From: JAZKIX01 sp040384645 | GTDB taxonomy: Bacteria; Pseudomonadota; Gammaproteobacteria; Burkholderiales; Burkholderiaceae_D | DNA: 14,187 bases | Direction: 5' to 3' | Assembly (NCBI GenBank): GCA_040384645.1 | Contig: JAZKIX010000058.1 | Span: 1 to 14,187, forward strand | Shown: piece after piece, positions 6,830 to 13,366 of the stretch | Position numbering within the stretch: the stretch's first letter is position 1 | Layout: each line of letters starts with the position of its first letter | Notes under the pieces: model-generated | Databases searched by the model: none | What the model saw: the letters and a program-made list of their open reading frames with translations, nothing else | What the model was told of the DNA's origin: nothing | Translations under genes and position numbers: made by a program

Positions 6830-7427
6830 ACCATTTACCTATTTCTGCAACGTTGTGCGTGAAGCTTTTCAGTTGCTCTAATAAGCCCTCTGCATTGTCC
6901 GCATGCATTAGCAAGGCGGCGTGAGCGGTCTTTAAAAATCCTTGTGCCACCAGATGGTCGATGAAACTGATTAAACCATCGTAAAAGCCTTCCACGTTCA
7001 ATAGTCCAATTGGTTTGTTGTGAATCCGCAGTTGCGACCAGGTCAGCATTTCAAATAATTCTTCCAGCGTGCCGATGCCGCCCGGCATGGCGATAAAGCC
7101 ATCGGACAATTGGGCCATCATAGCTTTGCGTTCGTGCATGTCTGTGACGATGTGCAGGCGGGTCAGGCCGAGATGGGCGACTTCCTTGTCGCGCAGGGCT
7201 TGCGGAATGACGCCGGTGACTTCGCCGCCGAGGCGCATCACTTCGTCAGCGATGACGCCCATCAAGCCGACATTGCCGCCGCCATAGACCAGAGCAATGT
7301 TTTGGCTGACCAATTGCTGCGCCAACAGGCGTGCAGCATTGGCAAAAACCGGCGAATTGCCAGAAGTCGCGCCGCAATAGACGCACAGGCTTTTGATCGG
7401 GCGCGGGGTGGCTGGGGAAGTGATCAC
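6828..7427 (-). CDS. LOG family protein (TIGR00730), nucleotide phosphoribohydrolase
   Basis: Member of the LOG/YgdH family. Characterised members hydrolyse cytokinin riboside 5'-monophosphates or ordinary nucleoside monophosphates to base and ribose 5-phosphate. The 199-residue length is typical of bacterial members. The nucleotide-binding GGGNVGLMG is at 49-57, MHERK at 97-101, and the catalytic PGGIGTLEE at 115-123, so all hallmark residues are present. The start is a GTG at 7427 with no clear Shine-Dalgarno sequence; no ATG exists upstream in frame before the fold begins. It lies 42 bp after a TetR gene on the same strand and may be in one transcript with it. Older labels of this family as lysine decarboxylase are wrong. 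The physiological substrate cannot be told from sequence. Confidence 0.9.
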   Translation of the reverse strand: MITSPATPRPIKSLCVYCGATSGNSPVFANAARLLAQQLVSQNIALVYGGGNVGLMGVIADEVMRLGGEVTGVIPQALRDKEVAHLGLTRLHIVTDMHERKAMMAQLSDGFIAMPGGIGTLEELFEMLTWSQLRIHNKPIGLLNVEGFYDGLISFIDHLVAQGFLKTAHAALLMHADNAEGLLEQLKSFTHNVAEIGKW

Positions 7428-7469
7428 GGATGGGCTAGATGATTTGATTAACTTGCCGGGGAAGATGTT

Positions 7470-8135
7470 TTATGCAAATTGCTTGATCGATTCTTGCGCC
7501 AGTTTGTTGAGCAGGGCGCGCGTATCGTCGCGCAGGTAGGGACCGATCAGCGACAGCACTTGGTAGCAGCCGCGCGCCAGAGCGTCTGACATGGCTTGCG
7601 GCTCGTTGAACTTGCGCGGGTTGCGCACGTATTCGTAGGATAGCCAATAGCTGGCGACGACCACCATATTGGTGGCGAGGGCATTGATTTCTAGGTCGCT
7701 GGCGGCCAGTGATTTTTCGGTGCGTAAACCTTCGCACAATTGTTTGGCGACCTTGGTTTTGTGTTCCAGGATTTGTTTGAAATGCAGTTCCAATGTGCGG
7801 TTGCGGGACAGCAAATCGTTCATATCGCGGTAAAAAAAGCGATAGCGCCAAACCAGTTCAAATAGCAAGTGCAAATATTGCCAAACGTCTTCCATGGTAG
7901 AGCGGCGGTCGGCTGGTACTGTCAGCATGCGTTCGATCTCGGTTTCGAATTGGGTGAAAATGGAATTGACGATATCGTCTTTATTGCGGAAGTGGTAATA
8001 CAGATTGCCGGGCGAGATATTCATGTCCTCGGCAATGATGGTGGTGCTGATGCTGGGCTCGCCGAATTCATTGAACAATTCGAGCGACCTTTCAAGAATC
8101 CGCTCGCGGGTGCGGCGGGGGACTTTTTGTTCCAC
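7470..8135 (-). CDS. TetR family transcriptional regulator
   Basis: A 221-residue DNA-binding protein. The N-terminal helix-turn-helix covers about residues 10-55, with the recognition region ISTTIIAEDMNISPGNLYYHF followed by the family's typical NKDDIVNSIF. The C-terminal ligand and dimer domain (from about 60) is unique to the subfamily; its aromatic-rich ELVWRYRFFYRDMNDLL stretch is seen in a group of beta- and gammaproteobacterial regulators of unassigned ligand. The start is GTG at 8135, supported by GGAG 6 nt upstream; an upstream in-frame ATG meets a stop two codons later. Neighbours are the LOG gene downstream and the GMC dehydrogenase unit upstream, all on the same strand. Either could be a target; none is proven. 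Confidence 0.9.
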   Translation of the reverse strand: MEQKVPRRTRERILERSLELFNEFGEPSISTTIIAEDMNISPGNLYYHFRNKDDIVNSIFTQFETEIERMLTVPADRRSTMEDVWQYLHLLFELVWRYRFFYRDMNDLLSRNRTLELHFKQILEHKTKVAKQLCEGLRTEKSLAASDLEINALATNMVVVASYWLSYEYVRNPRKFNEPQAMSDALARGCYQVLSLIGPYLRDDTRALLNKLAQESIKQFA

Positions 8136-8275
8136 TTTTTACTCCATTGACGTGGCTTCTGCTATTGCGACAAGAGCACTGCAAAGTAAGGAAAGTATTC
8201 TAAAGCATGACTCTTGCCGCTTTGGCGATTTGATCGATGTGTTTGAACCATTTTGCTTGCTGTTTCGCAATGTTT
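8136..8275 (-). promoter_or_regulatory. Intergenic region with possible tetR promoter
   Basis: These 140 bp separate the end of the GMC gene from the tetR start. On the minus strand TAGAAT (8202-8197) is a plausible -10 hexamer, about 60 bp before the GTG, without a convincing -35. No strong terminator for the GMC gene is visible; only a 3-bp GCC/GGC stem occurs near 8217-8225. Confidence 0.25.
8142..8145 (-). promoter_or_regulatory. Ribosome binding site for the GTG start of tetR
   Basis: The minus strand reads ATGGAGTAAAAAGTG. GGAG ends 6 nt before the GTG at 8135. The same bases spell a start-plus-stop mini-frame, ATG GAG TAA, in frame with the regulator, which rules out an ATG start at 8147. 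Confidence 0.6.
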
Positions 8276-9937
8276 CTATGAATTAAATGGACTTGCAACC
8301 GGAACCGGCGCCGGTTTTCCGGTGAGGCGAGTCGCCAATTGACTCGCCAACTTTGCTGTGATGCCATAAATCGACATTTGCGGATTGGCGCCTATCGAGG
8401 TCGGGAACAGCGATCCGTCATGTACCGACAGGTTGCGCACACCGTGATATTGGCCATCGTCACCGACGATGCCACGTTTCAGATCGTTCGACATGGCGCA
8501 GCCGCCCATCACATGGGCCGATACCACGCGGGTCAGCAGTGGCTTGAGCGGCAGCGCTGCGATACCTTGTTTTGCGGCAGCCCAGCTTTGATAGCCTTGC
8601 GCCATTTCGTGTACCGGATAGACGCTCTTGGCGCCGGCGGCGAACTGGATTTCCGCCATCGATAATAATGCGCGCCGCACGCCGTCCCAGATGAAGTCGG
8701 TAAAAGGATAGTCGAGCACGCCGGAGCCATCGTCCCGCAATTGGACAACACCGCCTGTCGATTCATCATGGAAACCATCGCGCAGCAATGCCAGTAGCGC
8801 ATGGGTGTGCGCGAATTGCTGCATCATCGCCGCATGTTGGGTGCCGAAACCTTGCATGGTGGTCGAAAGCAACACCGGATGCAGCGGTGGTGCCTCCAGC
8901 TTGTAGCCGATGGCGCCATCGATGGGGTGCATTTTCAAGAAGTGATCCGAATACACCGTCTGTGGCGCCCCGGCAAAGCCATCGACTTTCTGCTGGAATA
9001 AGCCGGCCGATATGACGGTGGGATGCAAGAAAGTACGCTTGCCCAGCAAGCTATGCGGATCGGGTGCTTTGGATCGTAGCAGAAGGGCTGGCGAGTTGAT
9101 TGACCCGCCGGCGACCACAAAATGCCTGGCACGTATCGTCAGGCGCTTGCCGGTAGTGGTCAAGCCGTCAGCCGCGAGCGCGTTGCCTATCAGTTGATCA
9201 ACCTTATCGCCGGAAAACTGCAGCCGTTCGGCCCGGCAGCGGGTTACTAAAGTGGCGCCGTTCGACAGTGCTGACGGAATTGTAGTGACCAACATCGATT
9301 GCTTGGCATTGGTCGGACAACCCATGCCGCAGTAACCCAGATTCCAGCAATTTTTGACGTTGCGCAAAATAGCGTCGCTGCTGATGCCGAGTGCCCCTGC
9401 GCCACGCCGCAGCAAGTCATTGTTTTCATTCGGCGGCACCAGCCATGGACTAACGTTGAGGCGGGCTTCCATCATCGTGAACCAGGGCGCCATCGCTTCA
9501 GACGTGAACGATTGCAGCCCAAAATGGCTGCGCCAATAGTCGAGCGTGCCGTCCGGCGTGCGGAAGCTGGAAGTCCAGTTGACCGTGGTGGAACCGCCCA
9601 CGGTGCGGCCTTGCAAAATATTGATACTCTTGTCTTTGGTTTTTCGGGCCGCTGATTCCTGATACAACGCGGGATAGGCTTGAGCCTCGCGCATTTTGAA
9701 ATCCTTGGATGATTTCAATGCGCCTTCTTCGATCACGATCACCTTCAAGCCGGCCAGCGTCAGGATTTCGGCAGTGACACCGCCGCCCGCGCCGCTGCCG
9801 ACGATGGCGACATCGGCTTCCAACGTCATTGATTCGTTCAGGGTGGACGCGTCAATAACGTGCCAGCCAGCAGCAATTCCCTGCAAGATGGGGTCGACAA
9901 TCGGGCTGGCGTAATGGGCAATTGGCGGATCGATCAT
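8276..9937 (-). CDS. GMC family FAD-dependent oxidoreductase, membrane dehydrogenase type
   Basis: Probable catalytic subunit of a periplasmic alcohol or sugar dehydrogenase. The 553-residue protein has the FAD-binding GSGAGGGVTAE at 47-57, the second GMC signature around GGSTTVNW (114-121), and the C-terminal active-site region with H475 in SAHVMGGCAM and N518 in IGANPQ. It also has C197-x5-C203-x3-C207 (in CWNLGYCGMGC), the same spacing as the [3Fe-4S] ligands of Burkholderia FAD-glucose dehydrogenase. Related CxxGC segments also occur in long-chain alcohol oxidases, so the cluster is not certain. It has no signal peptide, but the gene 55 bp upstream encodes a Tat-signal small subunit that could carry it across the membrane. 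No cytochrome c gene follows. Substrate unknown. Confidence 0.9.
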   Translation of the reverse strand: MIDPPIAHYASPIVDPILQGIAAGWHVIDASTLNESMTLEADVAIVGSGAGGGVTAEILTLAGLKVIVIEEGALKSSKDFKMREAQAYPALYQESAARKTKDKSINILQGRTVGGSTTVNWTSSFRTPDGTLDYWRSHFGLQSFTSEAMAPWFTMMEARLNVSPWLVPPNENNDLLRRGAGALGISSDAILRNVKNCWNLGYCGMGCPTNAKQSMLVTTIPSALSNGATLVTRCRAERLQFSGDKVDQLIGNALAADGLTTTGKRLTIRARHFVVAGGSINSPALLLRSKAPDPHSLLGKRTFLHPTVISAGLFQQKVDGFAGAPQTVYSDHFLKMHPIDGAIGYKLEAPPLHPVLLSTTMQGFGTQHAAMMQQFAHTHALLALLRDGFHDESTGGVVQLRDDGSGVLDYPFTDFIWDGVRRALLSMAEIQFAAGAKSVYPVHEMAQGYQSWAAAKQGIAALPLKPLLTRVVSAHVMGGCAMSNDLKRGIVGDDGQYHGVRNLSVHDGSLFPTSIGANPQMSIYGITAKLASQLATRLTGKPAPVPVASPFNS

Positions 9938-9985
9938 ATTGTTGGCTTTTATAAAATTATGGTGTCAATCCAATGCTGCTTACAA

Positions 9986-10009
9986 CAATTGCTCAATTGC
10001 TCAATTGCG
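9986..10009. repeat. Three-copy 8-bp tandem repeat over a stop codon
   Basis: CAATTGCT at 9986-9993 and 9994-10001 is followed by CAATTGCG at 10002-10009. The array spans the last codons and TGA stop of the Tat small-subunit gene. Loss of one unit would remove that stop and add about 12 codons. Confidence 0.85.
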
Positions 10010-10514
10010 CTAGCGGACCTGGATAGCCAATCGCTTTCCAGTTGGCCTGATTGGCGTACCAGGAACCAAGCACCAAGTCGTGTAAGGCTTGATATGCGTT
10101 TTGGAGAATTGCCAAACGGTGGGTGCGCCAGCTATTGAGGAAGGTGACGATGTCGGCCGGATCTGCGTTCGACCAGCTGTTCGGCACGCCCGCTATAAAG
10201 TATCTGGCCGGTCCACATGCCAACAGGCCGAATAAGTCTTGAATTTCATTTTGAGTGGTCAGAGGCAGGGCGGCGATCGCGGCTTGGACGCCATCAACGG
10301 CAGATTCGATTGCTGGCTGGGTCGATGTTATTGCACCTTGCAGGATCGCCGGCACGATTGCGAACAGGGCTGCTCTAGCTTCACCAGCGAGGACATATTT
10401 GTCTGGGGAGTTTGGTAGGCTGGCCGCGCGATACAAGCCCCCCGCAGTAGCTAATGCCAGTCCGCTGATCAAACCCAGTTTTAAAAACGAGCGCCGCGAC
10501 GAGATGCGTCTCAT
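9993..10514 (-). CDS. Tat-exported small subunit, gluconate 2-dehydrogenase subunit 3-like
   Basis: A 173-residue protein resembling the gamma subunit of membrane-bound FAD dehydrogenases (gluconate 2-dehydrogenase subunit 3 family). The N-terminus carries a clear twin-arginine signal, SRRSFLKLG at residues 6-14, followed by a hydrophobic stretch to about 26. The C-terminal WKAIGYPGPL (158-167) matches the W-x2-IGYPGP ending common in this family. In characterised relatives this subunit binds the flavoprotein in the cytoplasm and takes it through the Tat pore. The gene precedes the GMC gene by 55 bp, the usual order. AGGGAAA lies about 6 nt before the ATG. It is the first gene of the unit, so its promoter should lie in 10515-10681. 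Confidence 0.85.
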   Translation of the reverse strand: MRRISSRRSFLKLGLISGLALATAGGLYRAASLPNSPDKYVLAGEARAALFAIVPAILQGAITSTQPAIESAVDGVQAAIAALPLTTQNEIQDLFGLLACGPARYFIAGVPNSWSNADPADIVTFLNSWRTHRLAILQNAYQALHDLVLGSWYANQANWKAIGYPGPLAQLSN

Positions 10515-10681
10515 GTTATTTCCCTATTTTTACAATTTAACGCTATGAACGAACCATGTGAGATAAGCGTCCTATATAGCTGACATTGGAGCGTACGCAG
10601 ACAAAATTATCGGGAGTATAAGGGAAAATCATGCCTTATCCGCACGTCTTTAAAGGCAAGGAAACAATACAGCGGGGAGTA
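10515..10681 (-). other. Intergenic region with possible RDD-gene terminator
   Basis: These 167 bp separate the RDD gene end from the Tat-subunit start. TGCCTT (10632-10637) and AAGGCA (10653-10658) form a 6-bp inverted repeat; on the minus strand it is followed by TGATTTT, a weak terminator for the RDD transcript. For the downstream unit, a TTGTCT and a TATATA occur on the minus strand about 20 bp apart, longer than the ideal spacing. Both calls are tentative. Confidence 0.25.
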
Positions 10682-11197
10682 TTATTTGCCTGCAACAGGA
10701 CTGGTAGCGACTTTTTCGACATTTACCAAGGCCGTGCCAGCCCAACGGTCATGCAGAAATTGGCGATCTGAGCTCCATCGCGCGGTCGCCGCCCAGCCAA
10801 TCAGTCCTGCAGCAATGAGGCCAACGCGCGTCCAATTGTTCGTCGGTATGGCATATCCCAGCGCCAGCGCAGGTAAAAACCACATCCAGCTCAAGATATA
10901 ACGATAAATTGCCTGTTTTAAAGAAACTTGAGCCGCACCCGGTGCAATGAGCTTCAGGCGCCAGGTTTTCATCGCCAGGGTTTGGCCACCGCGGCGCCAA
11001 AAGAATACAAAATAAGTACCTAATATCACGAACAGCCAAAGTTGCCGTAAGTGCCCTAACGCTGCAGCGTTGCGGTGTTGGGTCAGGGCTTCAAACGCTA
11101 GATCGGCAATAAATAGCACGCCAAAAATCAATAACGCTTCGTAAATCATGCAAATCATGCGCCGCTTGATCGGCGGTATTTCGGACTGTTGCAACAC
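10682..11197 (-). CDS. RDD family membrane protein
   Basis: A 171-residue integral membrane protein of the RDD family, whose biochemical role is largely unproven (ion exchange has been suggested for some members). About four spans are visible, near residues 14-36, 52-67, 101-118 and 124-138. The family residues appear as KRRM at 11-14, the GGQTLAMKTWRLKL segment at 70-83, and DRQFLHDRWAGT at 144-155. The ORF opens with GTG then TTG at 11197-11192, without a clear Shine-Dalgarno sequence, and begins 6 bp after the DUF3106 stop, so it is probably the last gene of the sigma-factor operon. The start is less certain than the reading frame; conserved sequence begins at about PPIKRRM. Confidence 0.88.
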   Translation of the reverse strand: MLQQSEIPPIKRRMICMIYEALLIFGVLFIADLAFEALTQHRNAAALGHLRQLWLFVILGTYFVFFWRRGGQTLAMKTWRLKLIAPGAAQVSLKQAIYRYILSWMWFLPALALGYAIPTNNWTRVGLIAAGLIGWAATARWSSDRQFLHDRWAGTALVNVEKVATSPVAGK

Positions 11198-11203
11198 AAT
11201 GGC

Positions 11204-11860
11204 TTATTTCGTGACAGGTTGAGGAGGCGCGGGCGCTGCGGTTGCTGCCGGCGCGACGCTGGCAGCTGGTGGCGTAAGCACGGGCGTAGCAAGCGCCGGT
11301 TTTTCTACTATTGGCGTTGGCTTGGATTTGATCGGGGCTACTGTATTTTCTTTGCTTTCTGCGGCAGAAGGCAAATTAGCGACTTGCTTCTTTGCAATGG
11401 CCTTTTCAGCTAGCTTTTTCTTCTGATCGTCGGGCAATTGTTGGTACTCTTCCCACTGCGCCGATTTTTCGCCGGGCGTTATTTTTTTTGTGCGGGCATA
11501 GTTTTCACGCGCAATGCGGCGTTGTTCCGGCGTCAACTTAACCCACTCACGCATGCGTTCTTGCATCCGCTGTTGCTCGACCGGCGTCATCGCTGCATAT
11601 TTATTGGCTATTTCCAGCCATTTGCTTTTGCGCACCGGTTCTAAAGTATTCCATTCTGCCGCTAATGGGGCCAGCGCCAATTGTTGTGCCGGTGTTAGAT
11701 CGGTCCACAACGGCTTTTCGACGGCATTTGATGCCGGTATTGGCGCACTTGCTTGTATCGGTGGCGGTGCAGCTTGGCATAACGAAATGCCACAAGCCAA
11801 AATGAAGGCCGCCCGCAGATTGCGGGCGGAAAAATTACTTGAAATACGCATGAGCCACAT
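11204..11860 (-). CDS. DUF3106 family exported protein
   Basis: A 218-residue protein with an N-terminal signal peptide (basic start, hydrophobic core about 17-29, likely cleavage after CQA near 30), so it should act in the periplasm. The DUF3106 core (about 51-155) consists of charged helical repeats with a recurring LTPxQ pattern: LTPAQQ, MTPVEQQ, LTPEQRR, and KITPGEK. The tail from about 160 is rich in Pro, Ala and Val and looks disordered. The core resembles metal- or stress-sensing helical periplasmic proteins in style, but no metal ligand pattern is seen. It begins 5 bp after the DUF3619 stop; an alternative ATG lies at 11851. The function is unknown; the operon suggests a link to the sigma factor. 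Confidence 0.85.
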   Translation of the reverse strand: MWLMRISSNFSARNLRAAFILACGISLCQAAPPPIQASAPIPASNAVEKPLWTDLTPAQQLALAPLAAEWNTLEPVRKSKWLEIANKYAAMTPVEQQRMQERMREWVKLTPEQRRIARENYARTKKITPGEKSAQWEEYQQLPDDQKKKLAEKAIAKKQVANLPSAAESKENTVAPIKSKPTPIVEKPALATPVLTPPAASVAPAATAAPAPPQPVTK

Positions 11861-11865
11861 CGCGG

Positions 11866-12270
11866 TTACTCGCCCTGATCCGAAAGATACGCGTTAAAAC
11901 CGTGATCCAGATAAGCCGATAAAGGCAATTCGTCTGATAAAACGGCTGCGTCGATTTCAGCCGTCTCGCTAATATGCTGATCCTGCTCGTATTGATAGAT
12001 ACCGATCATGCCAATCACTAGTACCAGCAGGGGCAGTACGACCCCCATTCGGCCCAGCCAACTAAAAGTGGCACCGCTCAGGTTGCCAGCATTGCCGGCC
12101 AGCGCGCCTTGGGATGCCAGTGCCCGCGACGGCGCATCGGCACGTTTGCGCGAGATTGCCGCCGCACGCGCTGCAGCCAGGCGGTCGGTGGTCGATGCTG
12201 GCAAGTGATCCAGACCCTCATTGAGAGCATGGCGCACTTTGTAAGCGAAGTTAAGTTCCTTGTTATTCAT
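11866..12270 (-). CDS. DUF3619 single-span membrane protein, candidate anti-sigma factor
   Basis: A 134-residue protein of the DUF3619 family. The N-terminal part (1-70) is hydrophilic with the conserved NFAYKVRHALNEGLDHLP (7-24). One transmembrane span follows at about 75-93, then a short acidic C-terminal part ending in LSAYLDHGFNAYL (117-129). The start at 12270 is preferred to the longer reading to 12327, because its ATG overlaps the sigma factor stop (ATGA, 12267-12270) and AAAGGA lies about 8 nt upstream inside the sigma gene. Cytoplasmic head, single span, and coupling to an ECF sigma gene match the layout of anti-sigma factors. No zinc-binding HxxxCxxC motif is present, so that role is inference only. 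Confidence 0.85.
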   Translation of the reverse strand: MNNKELNFAYKVRHALNEGLDHLPASTTDRLAAARAAAISRKRADAPSRALASQGALAGNAGNLSGATFSWLGRMGVVLPLLVLVIGMIGIYQYEQDQHISETAEIDAAVLSDELPLSAYLDHGFNAYLSDQGE

Positions 12271-12836
12271 AAAAATATTCCTTTGGCTTTCAGCGCTCGG
12301 GCAAGTGAGTGAGTCGCGCGTGAGCAATGTGTTTTAACACTACCCTCGGAACATCCCATTGCAGCGGCGGTTTCTGCCACATCCATATCCTGCCAATAAC
12401 GCATGAGGAACGCTTCTCGTTGACGCGTGGGGAGCTTTTGTACTTCTTCGTCAATTTGGCTCAGCACTTGAAAACGTTCCACCTTGTCGGCGCTTGATTC
12501 GGCTGCTTCTGAGCCCGCCTCCGCTTCGAACGACTCTAGTATATCGAAGTCATCGTGATCGTCGCCGGATTTAATCATGTTTGAGAACAGGGTCACCCAG
12601 GTATTGCGTACTTTTTCTCTGCGAAAGAAATCGAGGATCGTGTTTTGCAGGATGCGTTGGAACAAGAGCGGCAGCTCTGCAGCGGGCTTGTCGCCATATT
12701 TTTCGGCAAGTTTGATCATCGAATCCTGGACAATATCGAGCGCAACCTCGTCCTTGCGCACGGCATAGGCGGCTTGCTTGAACGCGCGACGCTCAACGCT
12801 TTCCAGGAAATCGGATAACTCTTTTTCTGTTGCCAT
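12267..12836 (-). CDS. ECF-like RNA polymerase sigma factor
   Basis: A 189-residue sigma-70 family protein with regions 2 and 4 only. Region 2 spans about 14-75, with ALDIVQDSMIKLAEKYGD and the FRREK end of the -10 recognition helix. Region 4 spans about 126-182, with LPTRQREAFLMRYWQDMD and the helix-turn-helix VAETAAAMGCSEGSVKTHCSRA. The linker (about 90-122) is unusually long and acidic. The start at 12836 is chosen because conservation begins at MATEKELSDFLESVERRAF; the frame is open to an ATG at 12887, and neither start has a good ribosome binding site. It is the first gene of a four-gene unit (DUF3619, DUF3106, RDD) divergent from ilvB. The target promoters are unknown; autoregulation would be expected. 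Confidence 0.9.
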   Translation of the reverse strand: MATEKELSDFLESVERRAFKQAAYAVRKDEVALDIVQDSMIKLAEKYGDKPAAELPLLFQRILQNTILDFFRREKVRNTWVTLFSNMIKSGDDHDDFDILESFEAEAGSEAAESSADKVERFQVLSQIDEEVQKLPTRQREAFLMRYWQDMDVAETAAAMGCSEGSVKTHCSRATHSLARALKAKGIFL

Positions 12837-13032
12837 GCGATGCGGCACGATTTTGCGTGCTGCCAAAGGGTGGGGGAGCGTTACCATGCTTGCCGGCTGT
12901 TATCTGCAGCTTTTTGCTCGGCAAACCGGTTTTTAAACTGAGCGCATGCTAGCAAAAACGTGGATTTTATGCACGAAATTTAGCTTGTTTCCTCGATTAC
13001 ATGGTGTTTTGATCGAATTTGACTTGACCTGA

Positions 13033-13074
13033 ATGGTGCAACGCATTAACGTAGCGGACTCTTCGTCATCTTGA
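13033..13074 (+). CDS. Possible leader peptide upstream of ilvB
   Basis: A 13-codon frame, MVQRINVADSSSS, ends with a TGA inside the loop and stem of the first hairpin (13058-13079). This placement resembles attenuator leader peptides. The content of Ile and Val is low (one Ile, two Val), there is no good ribosome binding site, and chance is a real explanation. Confidence 0.15.
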   Translation: MVQRINVADSSSS

Positions 13075-13090
13075 AGAGTAATGGTTTTTT
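13058..13090 (+). terminator. Hairpin followed by T6 in the ilvB leader
   Basis: ACTCTTC (13058-13064) pairs exactly with GAAGAGT (13073-13079) across an 8-nt loop. T6 follows at 13085-13090 after a 5-nt spacer (AATGG). The spacer weakens it as a classical intrinsic terminator, so it may be a pause or attenuation structure. Confidence 0.35.
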
Positions 13091-13093
13091 CGT

Positions 13094-13134
13094 GCGCGGC
13101 GCATAATGCCGCAGACGTCGAGACGCGCTTTTTT
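13094..13134 (+). terminator. Second GC-rich structure ending in T6
   Basis: GCGCG (13094-13098) can pair with CGCGC (13124-13128), directly followed by T6 (13129-13134). It competes with the local hairpin GCGGC (13096-13100) and GCCGC (13108-13112). Two mutually exclusive stems before a T tract are what an attenuator would show, but the outer stem has only 5 bp and a 25-nt loop. Confidence 0.35.
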
Positions 13135-13201
13135 ACTTGAGCAGTTTGTTCTAACCCGTGCCACAAGCGCGAGAACTCGTTGTTAGGTTTCACAAACCCT
13201 G

Positions 13202-13222
13202 GCTGAACGATGTGCGTTCAGC
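13202..13222 (+). repeat. 8-bp hairpin in the ilvB leader
   Basis: GCTGAACG (13202-13209), loop ATGTG, then CGTTCAGC (13215-13222), a perfect 8-bp stem. Flanking it are GGTTT/AAACC (13186-13190, 13194-13198) and GCAGC/GCTGC (13237-13241, 13246-13250). A 21-codon frame starting in the loop at 13210 ends MAALRIAVTA before TAA at 13273-13275. Confidence 0.6.
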
Positions 13223-13366
13223 GGCATTTTGGACCCGCAGCTATGGCTGCACTACGAATTGCCGTCACCGCATAAAAAGGAATGCCCTGGTGGTGCTGCC
13301 GGACCCGATTTCGTCAGGAGAGAACATCCGATCAATTTCCCAATGGACCTTGAAAGGAATACTTAT

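Larger units (their letters stand above)
12837..13366. promoter_or_regulatory. Divergent intergenic region and probable ilvB leader
   Basis: These 530 bp (478 bp if the sigma gene starts at 12887) contain no convincing protein gene. The left part should hold the sigma operon promoter; it shows the 10-bp palindrome AAACCGGTTT (12923-12932) and GCATGC nearby. A rightward TTGACTTGACC at 13019-13029 is a possible -35 with a poor -10 (CATTAA, 13044-13049). From 13058 to 13250 the plus strand carries at least five small hairpins, two T6 tracts and several short ORFs. If the promoter is near 13020, the ilvB leader would exceed 300 nt, which suggests attenuation or another RNA-based control, since branched-chain synthesis genes are often regulated that way. 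Confidence 0.45.

Noticed and set aside
8276..9937. Naming the GMC enzyme glucose or choline dehydrogenase
   Set aside because: The FAD motif and cysteine spacing give the family but not the substrate, and no cytochrome subunit or betaine genes are nearby.
11204..11860. DUF3106 protein as a lipoprotein, from cysteines near the signal peptide
   Set aside because: The cysteines at about 23 and 28 do not sit in a proper lipobox after a full-length hydrophobic core; a normal signal peptide with cleavage after CQA fits better.
12933..13193. An 86-codon minus-strand frame in the sigma/ilvB intergenic region
   Set aside because: No recognised motif, no good ribosome binding site, and it crosses the hairpin-rich stretch. 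A real short gene cannot be fully excluded, but nothing supports it.
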